A stretch of 64,000 nucleotides of DNA from Anthonomus grandis grandis. Its lineage: Eukaryota; Arthropoda; Insecta; Coleoptera; Curculionidae. Both the position numbers and the translations under genes were made by a program. The stretch spans positions 42,215,131 to 42,279,130 of the forward strand of contig NC_065548.1 of assembly GCF_022605725.1 (NCBI RefSeq), written 5' to 3'. The notes under the pieces were generated by a model. The model had not been told where the DNA came from. It saw only the letters and a list, made by a program, of their open reading frames with translations, and searched no databases. Shown here piece after piece: positions 43,216 through 54,316 of the stretch (position 1 is the stretch's first letter; each line of letters starts with the position of its first letter).

Positions 43216-44550
43216 AGAGTTTCTAACTTTTCTCCATAAATATAATTTTTTTATCAAACGGAAAAAATCTATTAATGCCGAGCCAACTCGTACGCCTTTT
43301 TTTATGATAATTCGTTACAATATATGAGACCAGTTAGTAACTAGGCAGCTTTTTAGCAGATACCTAAAAAGAAAGACAAAACAAAAACTTAAATAATTTG
43401 TTTTGTTTTTAGGTAAATTGCGAGTGTACAATATATTGTTAAATAGTTTTTGATTCTAAGAATAATGCAGTTTGATCCTAAAAATAACCCTAAAAATAAT
43501 GAAGTTTCAGTCCTAAAATAATAAATGAAAAGAAATTTGGAATAATTCGTTCTTAAAGCTAGATTAGTATTTTAGGAAAAATAATATTAATAAAGATTAA
43601 TATTGTGTCAACTTGATTGTGACAAATAATTTAATGACGAAATATAAGAAAATAATATTTTTCAGTGCAAGACAACTGTAGGGTGATTTATATATTTTAT
43701 ATACAACCAAAAGATACTTAAAACTAAATTAATAAAGCATAAAGCTCTCAAGAATGTTTTTCTTTTTCTTCACAAAATATCACAAAAATTACATATCTAG
43801 AGGAAGGAATTTTTGATGATTATATGTTAGATTTTTGGCCACCTGAAAGCTTTAATATCTAAATGTATTTGCATATATCTTAAAGCTTCTTTAAAGACTG
43901 ACATAATCAAAAAATTACGTAATCAAAGTGAATTATTACGCTGTAGGTCCCTCTTCGAAACGTTTTAATGTCAAAGAGCTGGAAAAATCGACCCTAAATG
44001 TCCTTATTATTTAGGAATACCACTGTATAACTGTATTACCACTGTTGGTGGTGAAGATTCACCAAATAGTTTAGAGCTCTTTTTAAAATTTTCAGTTAAA
44101 TTATATGTGTACAAACAAGTTAAATTATTTGTATAGTCATATGGATAGTTGCATTTATCAATATTTTAGTTTGCGGCTTATTTGTCAAAGATGTCGTTTA
44201 AAGTCTCCGTCAGAGGCACCTTTGATGATAAAAGAAATGGCAAAATAGATTACTGGTGCAGGAACCTATAAATATGAAACAAATGGCAGCACGAGCGACA
44301 ACATCTATTTACATGTTGCCCGCTGTCCTGTAGGTTCTGATATTTATTAACTAATATCTATTATATCGAAAATTATTCGAGTTTAAGATATTTCAATGTG
44401 TAAAAGTTCTCAAGCTTTAAAAAAATAGAAAAGTTATTGGAATTCTTCGAAGATTCAAAACCAAAGAAAAAATATAAGGTGCAGGCTTATACTATACTAT
44501 ACTAGTAAACTACTGTGTTGCCTATCACGACGTATTAGATTATGAGACTA
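43216..44550. other. AT-rich DNA upstream of the beat start codon
   Basis: Would hold the 5' untranslated region and promoter of the beat gene if no further upstream exon exists. No TATA box or initiator could be assigned with confidence. No other coding sequence was recognised. Confidence 0.4.
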
Positions 44551-44557
44551 GGAATAT

Positions 44558-44633
44558 TATAATGAGTTACTTATTTGATTGGGTATTACGTCACTTATAG
44601 AAAAAATTAGCAAAAATCAATTTAGAAAATACT
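44558..44633 (+). repeat. Left arm of an inverted-repeat MITE
   Basis: ATGAGTTAC, GTATTACGTCACTTATAG and TTAGCAAAAATCAATTTAGA are the inverse of 47122-47198 with only a few mismatches in about 77 bp. Together they form an older palindromic element into which the piggyBac jumped. Confidence 0.8.
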
Positions 44634-44843
44634 GTCTTACACGATCAAAAATTGAAAAGAAGAAGAAAATAGACTTATTTGCGTATTTAAAAGAAATATG
44701 AATTCAAATTTCAAATGATACTATTCGATATACGTAATTTAATTTAAGTTCAATAAGTTTTAAATACAATAATTTACAATAATTTAACCCTTAACAACTA
44801 TTCCAAAAAAAAAAAAAAATCGATATATAAAACAACTATTGAT

Positions 44844-44858
44844 GGGTCAGTATGACCC
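44844..44858. repeat. Subterminal palindrome GGGTCA-N3-TGACCC, left
   Basis: One of three copies of the palindrome in the piggyBac: here, 46923-46937 and 47084-47098. Possibly a transposase binding site. Confidence 0.6.
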
Positions 44859-44941
44859 ACTGTATTATTTATTCAAAAAACGGTAACGAAACTTACAACG
44901 TATTTTCTAACATAAAAACAAAAACATTTTAACAAAAAAAC

Positions 44942-46814
44942 TTACTTAGTGCAGTTAGGGCAAACTTTTACTGCACATTGTTGACAAATAGGCTTTTTAC
45001 AATTATTGCAAACAGTATTTGTTTTTCGGTCCTTTGACCATGGGCATATGGCACATCTTTTTCGCTTGGACGTTGATCTATCAGTGAGTGGCACAGGAGG
45101 ATCTGCAATCTCAGTGTGAAATATATTGGAGCCCAGTTCTCGAACCTTTCGAGGTACCTTTGTATTTCCTAGTTTTTTTATGACGAACGGCTTGCATAAC
45201 AATACCCCTAGCCGCTTTAGAAAATCATAGCGCGTAATTTTTGTTCCATTAGATGCACAGTTATATAAAACATAACTATTAATTCCAGCAATATTCAATA
45301 TTGCATGAAATAATGCCATTGGCCAACATCTTGTTCTGCGCGAAGTAGAATAATTTGAGCATTTTTCGTCAAGAGCATCAACCCCTGCTTTAGTCCCATT
45401 GTAGTACTCGATTATATCTGGTTTCAATGAAATGTCATTTCTCTTATTATCGTGATGCATACTTTATACTAATATAACTGCTTTATTAGTTTTTGGAACA
45501 AATGATACCATGGTAATCGCCGGAGAAAAACCAAACAGTGAACTTTTAGGTTGTCGCTTATGACTGGGTTGAAATTCTGGTGGTATTTGACGTTTATTTT
45601 TTTTTAGAGCTTATTATTCAGCACCTCATTTACTATCTCAATTGAAGAGTTCCAGTTGTCAGTAGTTACATTGCAGTTGGTACACATTATGTGCTTTGTC
45701 AAACGAAGTACAACCTCCGAAGGATTCGAAAAACGTTTTTCTTTAGGGGCTCGATCTCCAATTTGGGCACCTGTATATACTTCGGCGTTCAACATATAGT
45801 CGGTCTTTAAATCCGCCAGAATTTGTACTTTCAAGCCATACTTAGCTGGTTTACTAGGGATGTGCATACGGAATCCGCATTTACCCCTAAAGGGTACTAA
45901 CATCTCATCCAGGGTAACATTATCACCAGGGTTGTACATTTCCCGTGCGTTATCCACAAATGATTTATAAATTTAATATTAAAAACTTCTGAAATCGGCG
46001 GCAATTTGTCCAATTTGATCCTTTCCTTCCTGGTTTGTAAATTATCAAAGCGTAAGCAGCAAAGCAAAAAAGAAAATCTTGCAAGGCTCATTGTAGCTCT
46101 AAAAATGCCTCTTTCTGTTCCATCAGTACACCACATTGACCTTAGATCCTCATGACCAGACTTGAATAAGCCTTGAAGATATGAGAAACCAAAAAATGCT
46201 TTTAGCTCATCTTCACTTGTTTTGGCAATAAACGTTGGCTGAAATTTTCTTCTGGCAGCCCTACGTCTTTTGAAACTTTTATATTTGGCTTGACACAGTC
46301 CAATTTTTATATTTGTAAATTTACAAACTATCTTTAGAATCTTATCATTTATAAGTAAGTTCCATGCTTACTCAGGTGACTTGGATGGATTGGACAATGC
46401 AAAGCCCTTCAAACCTGGTTTAGTGTAAATAATGTTATGAGCTGCTGCTCTTCCATGTGTTGCTGCTCCTTTTGACCATCTTGTTCCATCCTTTCCAACC
46501 CAAGACGTAAAATTAATTAGAGGTTGATCTTCCTCAGAATCATCATTGCCAGAAACCCCAGAAGCCTCACTCGGAGAATCATGTTTGCTAGAGAATAGCT
46601 CGCAGTCCTCTTCAGAATCATCGCTTTTATCTCTATCCTCTAAAATTTGTCTAAGAGCGTCCTGTTCATTCTCAGCAATTTCCAAGGGCACATTGGCGCC
46701 ATTTTCATCATCCGTGAACTCATTAGTTTCATCCACGTTTTCGAGGTCCTGCCAAAAATCATCATTTTCTATAATGTCTAAAAGCTCCGCATCCGTGTAT
46801 AATTTGAAATCCAT
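44942..46814 (-). pseudogene. piggyBac transposase (DDE_Tnp_1_7), several breaks
   Basis: Starts MDFKLYTDAELLDIIENDDF with a long acidic N-terminus, then LINFTSWVGKDGTRWSKGA. After an in-frame TAA (46368-46370) the same frame goes on with AWNLLINDKILKIVCKFTNI, ISEVFNIKFINHLW. After a frameshift: VTLDEMLVPFRGKCGFRMHI (first Asp), KYGLKVQILADLKTDYMLNA, VTTDNWNSS (second Asp). After further frame changes: EYYNGTKAGVDALDEKCSNY (third Asp) and a C-terminal Cys-rich domain (KRKRCAICPW, CNNCKKPICQQCAVKVCPNC) ending at 44942. All three catalytic Asp are kept. Dead because of one nonsense and at least two frameshifts. Confidence 0.9.
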
Positions 46815-47083
46815 TTTTATGGATAACTAGATACAAAAATTACAATAAACACTTGTTCGAAACAATTTTTATGCAAAAAAACTAAGTGCTAAATTGAAAA
46901 TATTAACGTAACAACTACCGCTGGGTCACTTTGACCCATTTTCGTAAATTCGGCTTCGACGAAGCTGCATTCCTACGTAGTTAATGTGCTACTAAAAGTA
47001 AGCACGTGCGCTAGACAAAGTCGTGAAGCCTTGCCCCCAAGTTACAAAATTGGAGGGGGAAATTTCAGTTTAAAGGCGTCTCT

Positions 47084-47098
47084 GGGTCAATTTGACCC
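47084..47098. repeat. Subterminal palindrome GGGTCA-N3-TGACCC, right
   Basis: Copy closest to the right end, 19 bp from it; a further copy is at 46923-46937. Confidence 0.6.
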
Positions 47099-47121
47099 CG
47101 TCAATAGTGGTAAGGGGTTAA

Positions 47122-47198
47122 GTATTTTCTAAATTGATTTTTGCTAATTTTTGCTATAAGTGACGTAATACTTAATAAAATGAGTAACTCATTATGAC
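47122..47198 (-). repeat. Right arm of the inverted-repeat MITE
   Basis: Inverse partner of 44558-44633. It continues outward with CACAACAATACAGAT, which also occurs at 11.74 kb. Confidence 0.8.
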
Positions 47199-47411
47199 TT
47201 CGTCACAACAATACAGATCTTACTTAAGAGTATTATACTTAGAAGCAGTACAAGTTGGTTGATAAAAAATTAAGTAATTTGTTACAAAAATCAGGTTAAT
47301 CCGTATATTAAGATATTTGTCACTTTATTTTAATTTCATGGACTAAGAAGAAGATAAGTGTAATTAAATCCATAACCTAACAATAGAATAAATATAAGTA
47401 ATTTTTTTTAA

Positions 47412-47500
47412 AGTTTGGCCCTTGTCGGGATTCGAATCAGCGACCTCTGCATATTCGGTGCAAACGCCTAACCAACTAAACCACCAAGATACCTCTGTTC
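47412..47500 (-). repeat. tRNA-derived SINE head
   Basis: Minus strand: box A-like TGGTTTAGTTGG (47472-47483) and box B GATTCGAATCC (47429-47439), separated as in a tRNA promoter. The sequence cannot form a complete tRNA acceptor stem, so a SINE or tRNA relic is more likely than a tRNA gene. Confidence 0.65.
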
Positions 47501-47509
47501 GGCATGTCA

Positions 47510-49230
47510 GCAGTTTAACGGAGGTCGCGTGATTCCCTTAATCCCTGCGTTTGCCAAACTTATTTCTACGACTTCCTATCTTACATAGTATCTCGATAGC
47601 CTAATCCTTTTATATAATATAAATATATTTATTATATATAATTTAAAGGATGAATATTACAGAATCAGGACGCAAAGATATCTTTGTAAATATAAATGAT
47701 TAGTAAGTGAGTTAAGGTCTTATATCTTTTTAAAGTACCAATCAAGAAGGAGTTACTATATAATCCCTCTTGATTGGTATTAATAGCATGGTATATTAAA
47801 AGACTTGCATAGTTATGGAAACTTGAATGTAAATTTTATTACGTAATATAACTTATTTGTTCCCGCATAATTGAAACAAAACAATTGAATTGGAAGACGT
47901 GGACTGTATTAAAATGGGACTTACCGATATGCTGTGTTGCACTTTATGTCTGCTTTTCTAACACTCCAGAAAAGAGGTTTAAAGGCAAGGATTGAAAATA
48001 GGATAATCAGGAGGAGTAACCCCACGAGCAGTTTTTACATAAACAAAATTAATTTATAAAACTTTTAATTTGCCTCGTGTAATTTCGAGCAACCGTCAAA
48101 AAAAACTTTACCAAAAGAAATTTTTAGGTTAATACTGTTTCTGACAAGATATTCGGTACTAGCCGTACAACCTTGAGTAATTTTATCAAAAATCATTTTG
48201 GGCATAATATGTGTGTTGTCAAGTTTATTTCACAAATGTCCGTCAATATGAAAATAGCGCAAACATTATTCTTAAATACTTTGCTTAGTCAATAAGCCTT
48301 GTTCAAGCGCGATGTGTTAGTGCAAGAATGAATTTGTCAGTTATAATATACACTCATAGTCACATTTAATTCAAAGGAAAAATTGTAAGTTTAATCTATT
48401 TTACTGATACAGATAGATGGAATTAAGAGTGCGTAAGTAAAAGATATTTAATCAAGAGTATTTAGTTGATGGTTATCAAGGAAAATAAGATAAGGAAATA
48501 AGCCGGATAAAAGCACCAGAAAACATTTGTTTAGAAAGTTATAGCAAAAAACCTCGACTCATATGTATTTTACAGTTTGATCACCAATTGGAAAACTTAA
48601 TATACTCACATAACTTAAAATTATATTTAAAATGATCTATTAAAAACTGATATGATAACAATATTAAAAATCAACTGTGATGATGATGAGCTGTACGATA
48701 GCTCTACAACCTGAAAAAAAATTGTATACCCAGTATTGACTTGAACTCTTTATAACGTTTTAGAAGTCATTCTCGAAATTTAGTATTAAAATTACGGTAT
48801 AATTCGACATGATGTTTCCCTCTGATTAAGGGAGTAATTGCTTGCCCAAGGGCGTAGGCAAGAATTAATTTTTAATCTATTAGGGGAGTGGGCAAACTTA
48901 TTTTATATTTAAAATATGTCAAAGTCGGATTTTATTCGATCAATTTTATGTGTACATGTACCAAATACGCAGTTTTTTACGTATTTATACAAATGCCAAA
49001 CGGTGTGGGTATTTAGCAAATCGGTTTAGTACTCACTAAAATCTTTCTTATTTCCTCTAACTACTTCTTCGAATACACTCAATAAGTATAATTAATCCAT
49101 AAAGCATATAGTCAATTGAAATTATCCTATAATTTTTTGACGATCCAAATTATTTTCCACCTTTATTGGTCGCTTACGCTTCTCAACTTCTCAATGTTCT
49201 TTCGTTCGAACTTGATATACAAAGTAATGC
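47510..49230. other. AT-rich intergenic DNA
   Basis: No gene recognised. A 12-bp inverted repeat TACCAATCAAGA / TCTTGATTGGTA near 47737-47780 (20-nt loop) is the only structure seen. Confidence 0.45.
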
Positions 49231-49240
49231 GATGGCAATG

Positions 49241-51011
49241 CAGCGGCGGCTCGTCAGGGTAGGCAAGGTAGGCGCCGACTGCTGTAGATACCAGATGGGC
49301 TTCACGTTCAAAAATCGTTCATCTTTTAGATTCAAAATGGAATAAGTTAAAAAAAGTTTTTCAAACAATTATTGACGATCAATCTTCATCATCCGAGTCA
49401 ATTAACGGGGCAAATCTTAGATTTATGAAAGGTTTAGAATTTTCTTTTTTAACTGCGGCATACAAAAATGTATTTGATATTACGGATCCACTATTTAGTA
49501 TTTTGCAAAAAAAGTCTTTAGATATAGCTTATTGTCAAAAACAGGTATTTTTAACAAAAGAGCGCCTACAGTCCTTGCGGAATGAATTAACCTTCGAACA
49601 ATTTTTTGAAGAAGCAAAAATTAGAATTTCAGGCGATATAATAGATAGCGTGGATAATCCCACACCATCAAAGAGAATAAAATTATCAAACACTATCAAA
49701 CTTTATTTTATGAGATTATTGATAATATTTCGACGCAAATAGATGTTCGGTTTGCAGATCTATCGCAGTTAACTTATTTTGCATTGGTTGATTCTTCTGA
49801 AGTTCCAAGAGTATAAGAAACATTTTCCAACTTCTTTAGTTGCAAGTATCACCAACCTTTATAAAAATATTTTTGACAAACAGCAACTAATTAATGAGTT
49901 AAGTGTAATTTTTCACGATGAAGAACTAACAACATTAAATGTAGAGTCAATTTTAAAACATTTTATAGATAATGGTCTTAAAGAAATATTTCCCCAAGCT
50001 TTTACACTTTTTACGCTTATTGTTACAATACCAATCACAAGTACATCAGTTGAAAGACATTTTTCATGCCTTAAACGCATAAAAACATATTCCCGAAATA
50101 AAATAGGTAATGAGCGCTTGCATCACTTGCTTTATTTTCCATCGAAAAGGAACTCTTTTGCTCTTTACAGGGATCTGATAATTTAAGGACAGAAGAATAA
50201 ACCTTATTTATAAAAATTAGTTGTTTTACAACTAAAATAAAAAACTAAATAAAAAACAACAAAAACATTTTAAAAAGAACAAAAAAAAAATTTAAAAATT
50301 AAAAAAGAACAAAAAAAAATTTTAAAAATCAAAAATTAAAAACAAAATCTATGTTAAGTATAAGAATATTATGATATCTATATAGTATTCATATTATTCT
50401 ACAGTATTCATATATGTTATATAGTATTCAACCTTAATCTTTTTTAAAAATAGTATTAAAAAGAAGAAAACTACATAAGCTGAAAGGTGCATAATTAAAT
50501 AACCATGCATTTTTGATAAGTAAGTAAAAAAGATCTATGTTAATAAAAATTAATTTATTTGTATTTGTTCATAATATAGAAGAATATTTACTGCATCTTT
50601 GCATCTTATAGTAGGTATCTGTCAATAATAGTAGGTAGTGTATATATCTAAAGATTTAGTGAAATTAAATGAAATATGGATATAACACAAAAATTACGAT
50701 CATAATTTAAATTCATACAACTTTGTAAAGGTGTGTTTCATTTTGTTTTTTTTGTTTCCGCATTTTTTTTTTGTTGATTGAAATCTAAATTTAAAAAAAT
50801 ATATTATTTTTACGTAATTTTTTTTAAAAGATTTCGAAAACGTTATTTTTTTCTTAATTTTAGTAAATTATTAATTAAAAGTGGCCGTGGCACCACAATT
50901 TTTTTTTAAATTCTGAAAAAGCGGGGGGAGGGGGAGCTCGGGCTACTCGGTGTGCGCACTGTTATAATAATATGTCGCCTACCTTAGATTACAGGGCGCG
51001 ATCCGCCACTG
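49241..51011 (+). mobile_element. hAT DNA transposon, internally deleted, with perfect 8-bp duplications
   Basis: The ends CAGCGGCGGCTCG (from 49241) and CAGTGGCGGATCG (inverse, ending 51011) are bounded by exact TGGCAATG copies at 49233-49240 and 51012-51019, the 8-bp duplication expected for hAT. Both ends also carry AAGGTAGGCG some 20-30 bp inside. The 5' half of the transposase is missing right after the left end. The right non-coding part, about 820 bp, is rich in poly-A runs. Confidence 0.92.
49283..50186 (+). pseudogene. hAT transposase, C-terminal half
   Basis: Starts in the middle of the catalytic domain with an RYQMGFTFKNRSSF/TRWASRSKI-like stretch near 49290-49320 carrying the conserved Trp. 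It then reads LRFMKGLEFSFLTAAYKNVF, CQKQVFLTKERLQSLRNELT, and after frame changes HFPTSLVASITNLYKNIF. The hAT dimerisation region follows: TLIVTIPITSTSVERHFSCL and KRIKTYSRNKIGNERLHHLL, ending at 50184-50186. The BED finger and first catalytic residues are deleted. Closest in style to ZMYM/DUF4371-type hAT proteins. Confidence 0.85.
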
Positions 51012-51059
51012 TGGCAATGTGAAAAGCTACCTTCATAGCTGGATAAAACAGTGTTACTT

Positions 51060-51680
51060 CTCGGACAATATTCCACAAGCCTAACTGAAAATCTTAAGTT
51101 TTAGAATTTTTGTTTTTCCAACGATGATACCACTATTTAGCCTCTCCTGTGAAGCTTTCAAGACCGTCTAACATCATGAAATTTTAAGAAAGATCAATAA
51201 AGTTAGAATCTTCTTTTTCAACATATTAGCTGGATCTAAGTGAAATTCAAAATATGCTGGCTCTTCAGTTCTCTTCAGCAAACCTTATTTTTACTGGAGC
51301 TCTGAATAAATCTCCGTAAGGGATCAGAAGCGAGCTTTTTCAAAAGATGTGGATTAAAAAAAGTCACGGAGTATAATACCTTCATTATTGTTTTTTTCTA
51401 TTAATGTCAGATCATGAACACCGCAAAGAATTACAGTATCTATACTGAAGACATACATTTTTGATTTTCTTCCACAATTTTGTCACATCCTCTCTGTAAA
51501 AACAGGTTAATGGATATCCCTTCGATGAAGATTTGTTGCGGGCATCCGGATGTCACTTATTGACTGCATGAATTTTGCAGTTATCATTTATAATATTATA
51601 TCGTTGAAAGAAATGATGCACGTCCAAGACATTCCGCTTAATCGTGTTCTTTAAAATGCAATTTACTTAAATACTGGGAT
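51060..51680 (-). pseudogene. Unidentified decayed coding trace
   Basis: Minus-strand frames give protein-like text in pieces: RNVLDVHHFFQRYNIINDNC, KIHAVNK, GYPLTCFYREDVTKLWKKIK and, further on, LLIPYGDLFRAPVKIRFAEE, each bounded by stops. No family is recognised. It starts about 50 bp right of the hAT element and is probably another transposon remnant. Confidence 0.3.
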
Positions 51681-51990
51681 GTCCCAGTTGAAAAATTTTG
51701 TTAAATGCTATTGTTTCGTCTGTAATTATAAACAATGTTAATTAAGTTAGTTGATAGGGTAAAAGATTCAAGGTGTAATCCGTGAGCCATGGCAGATAGA
51801 ATTTTAATAAAATACACTCCACTAAATAAATTAAAACTTAAATTTATTTCAAAACAGTAAGAGAAAATACTAGGTTTATTAGAGCAACCCTAACATTTTC
51901 GTCCCATCGAGACCGATCTTAGGAGGGTTTTCGACAGTCTTAGGTCAAAAAATAGGATAGTCAGGGCTGTCTGACAAAAGTACCGTATTT

Positions 51991-52140
51991 AAGCCGGTTC
52001 CGGTAGCGCGGTGGGTGTATATCCGCCTAGCAATCGTGTGGCCCTGGGTTCGAGTCCCAATTTTTGGCAAGGGTGTTTGTAAGTGTGCTAAATTTTTTAT
52101 CCGTGGTAGATATTAATACCAACCTTAGGAGTTAAAAAAA
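51991..52140 (+). repeat. tRNA-derived SINE
   Basis: Begins AGCCGGTTCCGGTAGCGCGG with box A TAGCGCGGTGGG (52004-52015) and box B GGTTCGAGTCC (52047-52057). A body without tRNA fold follows (GGTAGATATTAATACCAACC). Flanking duplications were not identified. Confidence 0.75.
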
Positions 52141-52149
52141 AGTTAGACC

Positions 52150-53270
52150 AGGTATAATAGAACCCTTTTTAGGCACTAATAAGGAAACTGTTTTAGAATA
52201 AGACGTATTAGACGCATCTAGATTAGATACAGAAAAAAATTATAAATTTGAAGAACTTTGCTTTATAGTAAAAACATCTATATGTTAGTAAAGATAAAGA
52301 TAGATGTTGTTATTAGAAAATGGACCGATAGTAGAATCAAATAGTGTTAGTAGTACTCAATAGGTACAGTAACCGTATTTAGGAGTAAAGTTACTCAACT
52401 TAGGTTTACAAAAATTCGCAGAAGAATCACAAAAAGCTTTCAAAAAAAAACAAACTTTTTTGCAATATTCCAAACATCGGTACATAGAAGAAGTAATTTA
52501 GACAATATTTACTGATTTAATTATCTTTTAGTTAGTTTACAAGAATATGCAAAAAAGGTATTAGAATAAGGTAAGGTAACATTACTAGCAATAATTACTT
52601 AGTAGCAAGAGACTTATTAACCAAACGTTTCTATAATAAACCCGTAATTATTCAGGCCCACTTAAAAGAGCTCTTTGATATTCTGGCTTTGAATAGGCAC
52701 AATTCTTACAGAGATTAGCAAATAATATAGAAAAACATACTAGAGCATAACATACATTAGGGGAACCGGTAGAATGTTGGAATAGACTTATTATTTTCTT
52801 TTTAAGTAGAAAATTAGATTTACAATCTAAAAAAGAATAGGAAGAACTATCTGTTTCAGGGTAATTCTATGCTTTGCAATTTTATCAGATTTTTAGAAAA
52901 TTAAACTAGAATATTAGATAGAGTTGATTAGAATTGCAGTACATTTTCTACATTCTCAAACGAAAATTTAAGAAATCGAGGTATGTGCGTAGTTGTGCAA
53001 TTGTCACATAATGTAAGTGTCAATTATGCAAGGAAAATCATTTTGTAAATGTTTATAAAAGGTATTGGCGCTAGATGTATAACAACCATGGAACTAACAA
53101 ACAAAATAAAGGGTTTAGCATTATGTTGCAACTGCGCTTAAATCATTAAGTTAGAAACTATAAATTTAGTGGATGTAAAAAATGTAGAAGTCTATGTAAT
53201 ATCATTTTGCATATAGACAAGGCTAGGGCGAACTATATTAGTAGTGTAGATATAAGTAGTTCAAGTTAGA
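52150..53270 (+). pseudogene. BEL/Pao gag remnant
   Basis: Reads through many stops as a BEL/Pao-type gag (DUF1759 region): NNYLVARDLLTKRFYNKPVI, IQAHLKELFDILALNRHNSY, RALHTLGEPVECWNRLII-like text seen as GEPVECWNRLIIFFLSRKLD, QSKKE, and FSTFSNENLRNRG. A degenerate Cys/His knuckle region follows near 52980-53220 (CVVVQLSHNVSVNYARKI; KCRSLCNI-like). No pol, LTR or primer site was seen. The Gypsy-2 gag begins right after it. Confidence 0.6.
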
Positions 53271-53299
53271 AGGCAGCGAATCTGTGTCCTTTCAGCAAA

Positions 53300-54314
53300 A
53301 TAAATGTGATAGTTCCGAGGAGGAGTCATCTGCAGGTTCCTCTGCACCCCCAAGAAAACGTATGAAGGTACAATGGCAAGAGACCTTAATTAGTTTAATG
53401 GCTGCCCATTAGCAACAACTTGCTGAGTTGGCGCGTCAATCCAAGTTGGCAACGTCGACACAGCCAACGCCCAGTGTTTCGAACAGACGCACCAACACGC
53501 AGGCTCATGCCGTCGATATGTCATTTCGGGTTTCAAACTTTGACCCAGATAAAAGTGCCTACTCGAAAAGAATGGTTGGACGAGTGTACGAAGTTAAAAG
53601 AAGAACTGCAAGTAAGTGATTTATTAATGATAACGAAAGCCGGAGATGCCTTGCGTCATCGTGGGTATCGCTATTATTGCGATTGGCGACCATTTTGCAG
53701 AACATGGCAAAAATTTTGCGAGGACCTGACAATAGCATTTCCTGATAAAGAAACTCCTGGAGCTCGTGCATACACGGCAGCAAAACTTCGCAGCAAGGAA
53801 TGTGAGTCGTTGTGCGAATATGGCAATCAGAAACTCAGAGTGATCCGCAGATTTAACGATCAGTTACCATGGGAGACCGTTCTCAGTATGACTAAATATG
53901 GTTTGAGCCATAGTGAAGCACGTGCTGCTATTCGCATCCAAAAACCAAATTGCGAACGTGAGGTTCTACAGCTGTTTGAATAGTTTGATGCACGTCGTGA
54001 AAAACGACCAAATATCGCAGGCCCTTCTAGTTCTCGCAAAATTAAACGTTATGCAAGAGAACCACCTGTACGCGAAGCCAAAAATCGACACTCTCAGATA
54101 GCAGAAGAATTTAAGGGCAAGTGTTTTAAATGTGGACAACATGGACATCAACAAAACAACTGTACCGGCTTTAAGCAGAATGAACGACCTGCAGCATCCA
54201 AATTTAAAACTGTTTCCGTGCTAACGTGTGACCCCTGCAAGAAAATGGGCCACACCGAAGACAATTGCTGGTACAAAAATGGGAAACCTCAGAAGGCATT
54301 AGTAATCAAAAAAT
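53300..54314 (+). pseudogene. Gypsy-2 gag with zinc knuckles
   Basis: An acidic/Ser-rich start (EEESSAGSSAPPRKRMKVQW) leads to MSFRVSNFDPDKSAY, then a frameshift near 53565, then KEWLDECTKLKEELQVSDLL, GDALRHRGYRYYCDWRPFCR and TPGARAYTAAKLRSKECESL. A TAG at 53981-53983 ends that frame segment. Nucleocapsid CCHC boxes follow: CFKCGQHGHQQNNC and CDPCKKMGHTEDNC. A stop TGA lies at 54314-54316, between the second knuckle and the protease. Confidence 0.8.
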
Positions 54315-54316
54315 GA

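Larger units (their letters stand above)
44788..47117 (-). mobile_element. piggyBac DNA transposon nested in a MITE
   Basis: 2.33-kb element with the ends CCCTTAACAACTATT (from 44788) and CCCCTTACCACTATT (inverse, ending 47117), each next to TTAA (44784-44787 and 47118-47121), the piggyBac target site. One minus-strand transposase gene fills it. Both ends carry GGGTCA-N3-TGACCC palindromes. The interruption of the MITE arms shows it is younger than the MITE. Confidence 0.92.

Noticed and set aside
46546..46830. 94-codon Ser-rich plus-strand frame
   Set aside because: Exact antisense of the acidic N-terminus of the piggyBac transposase.
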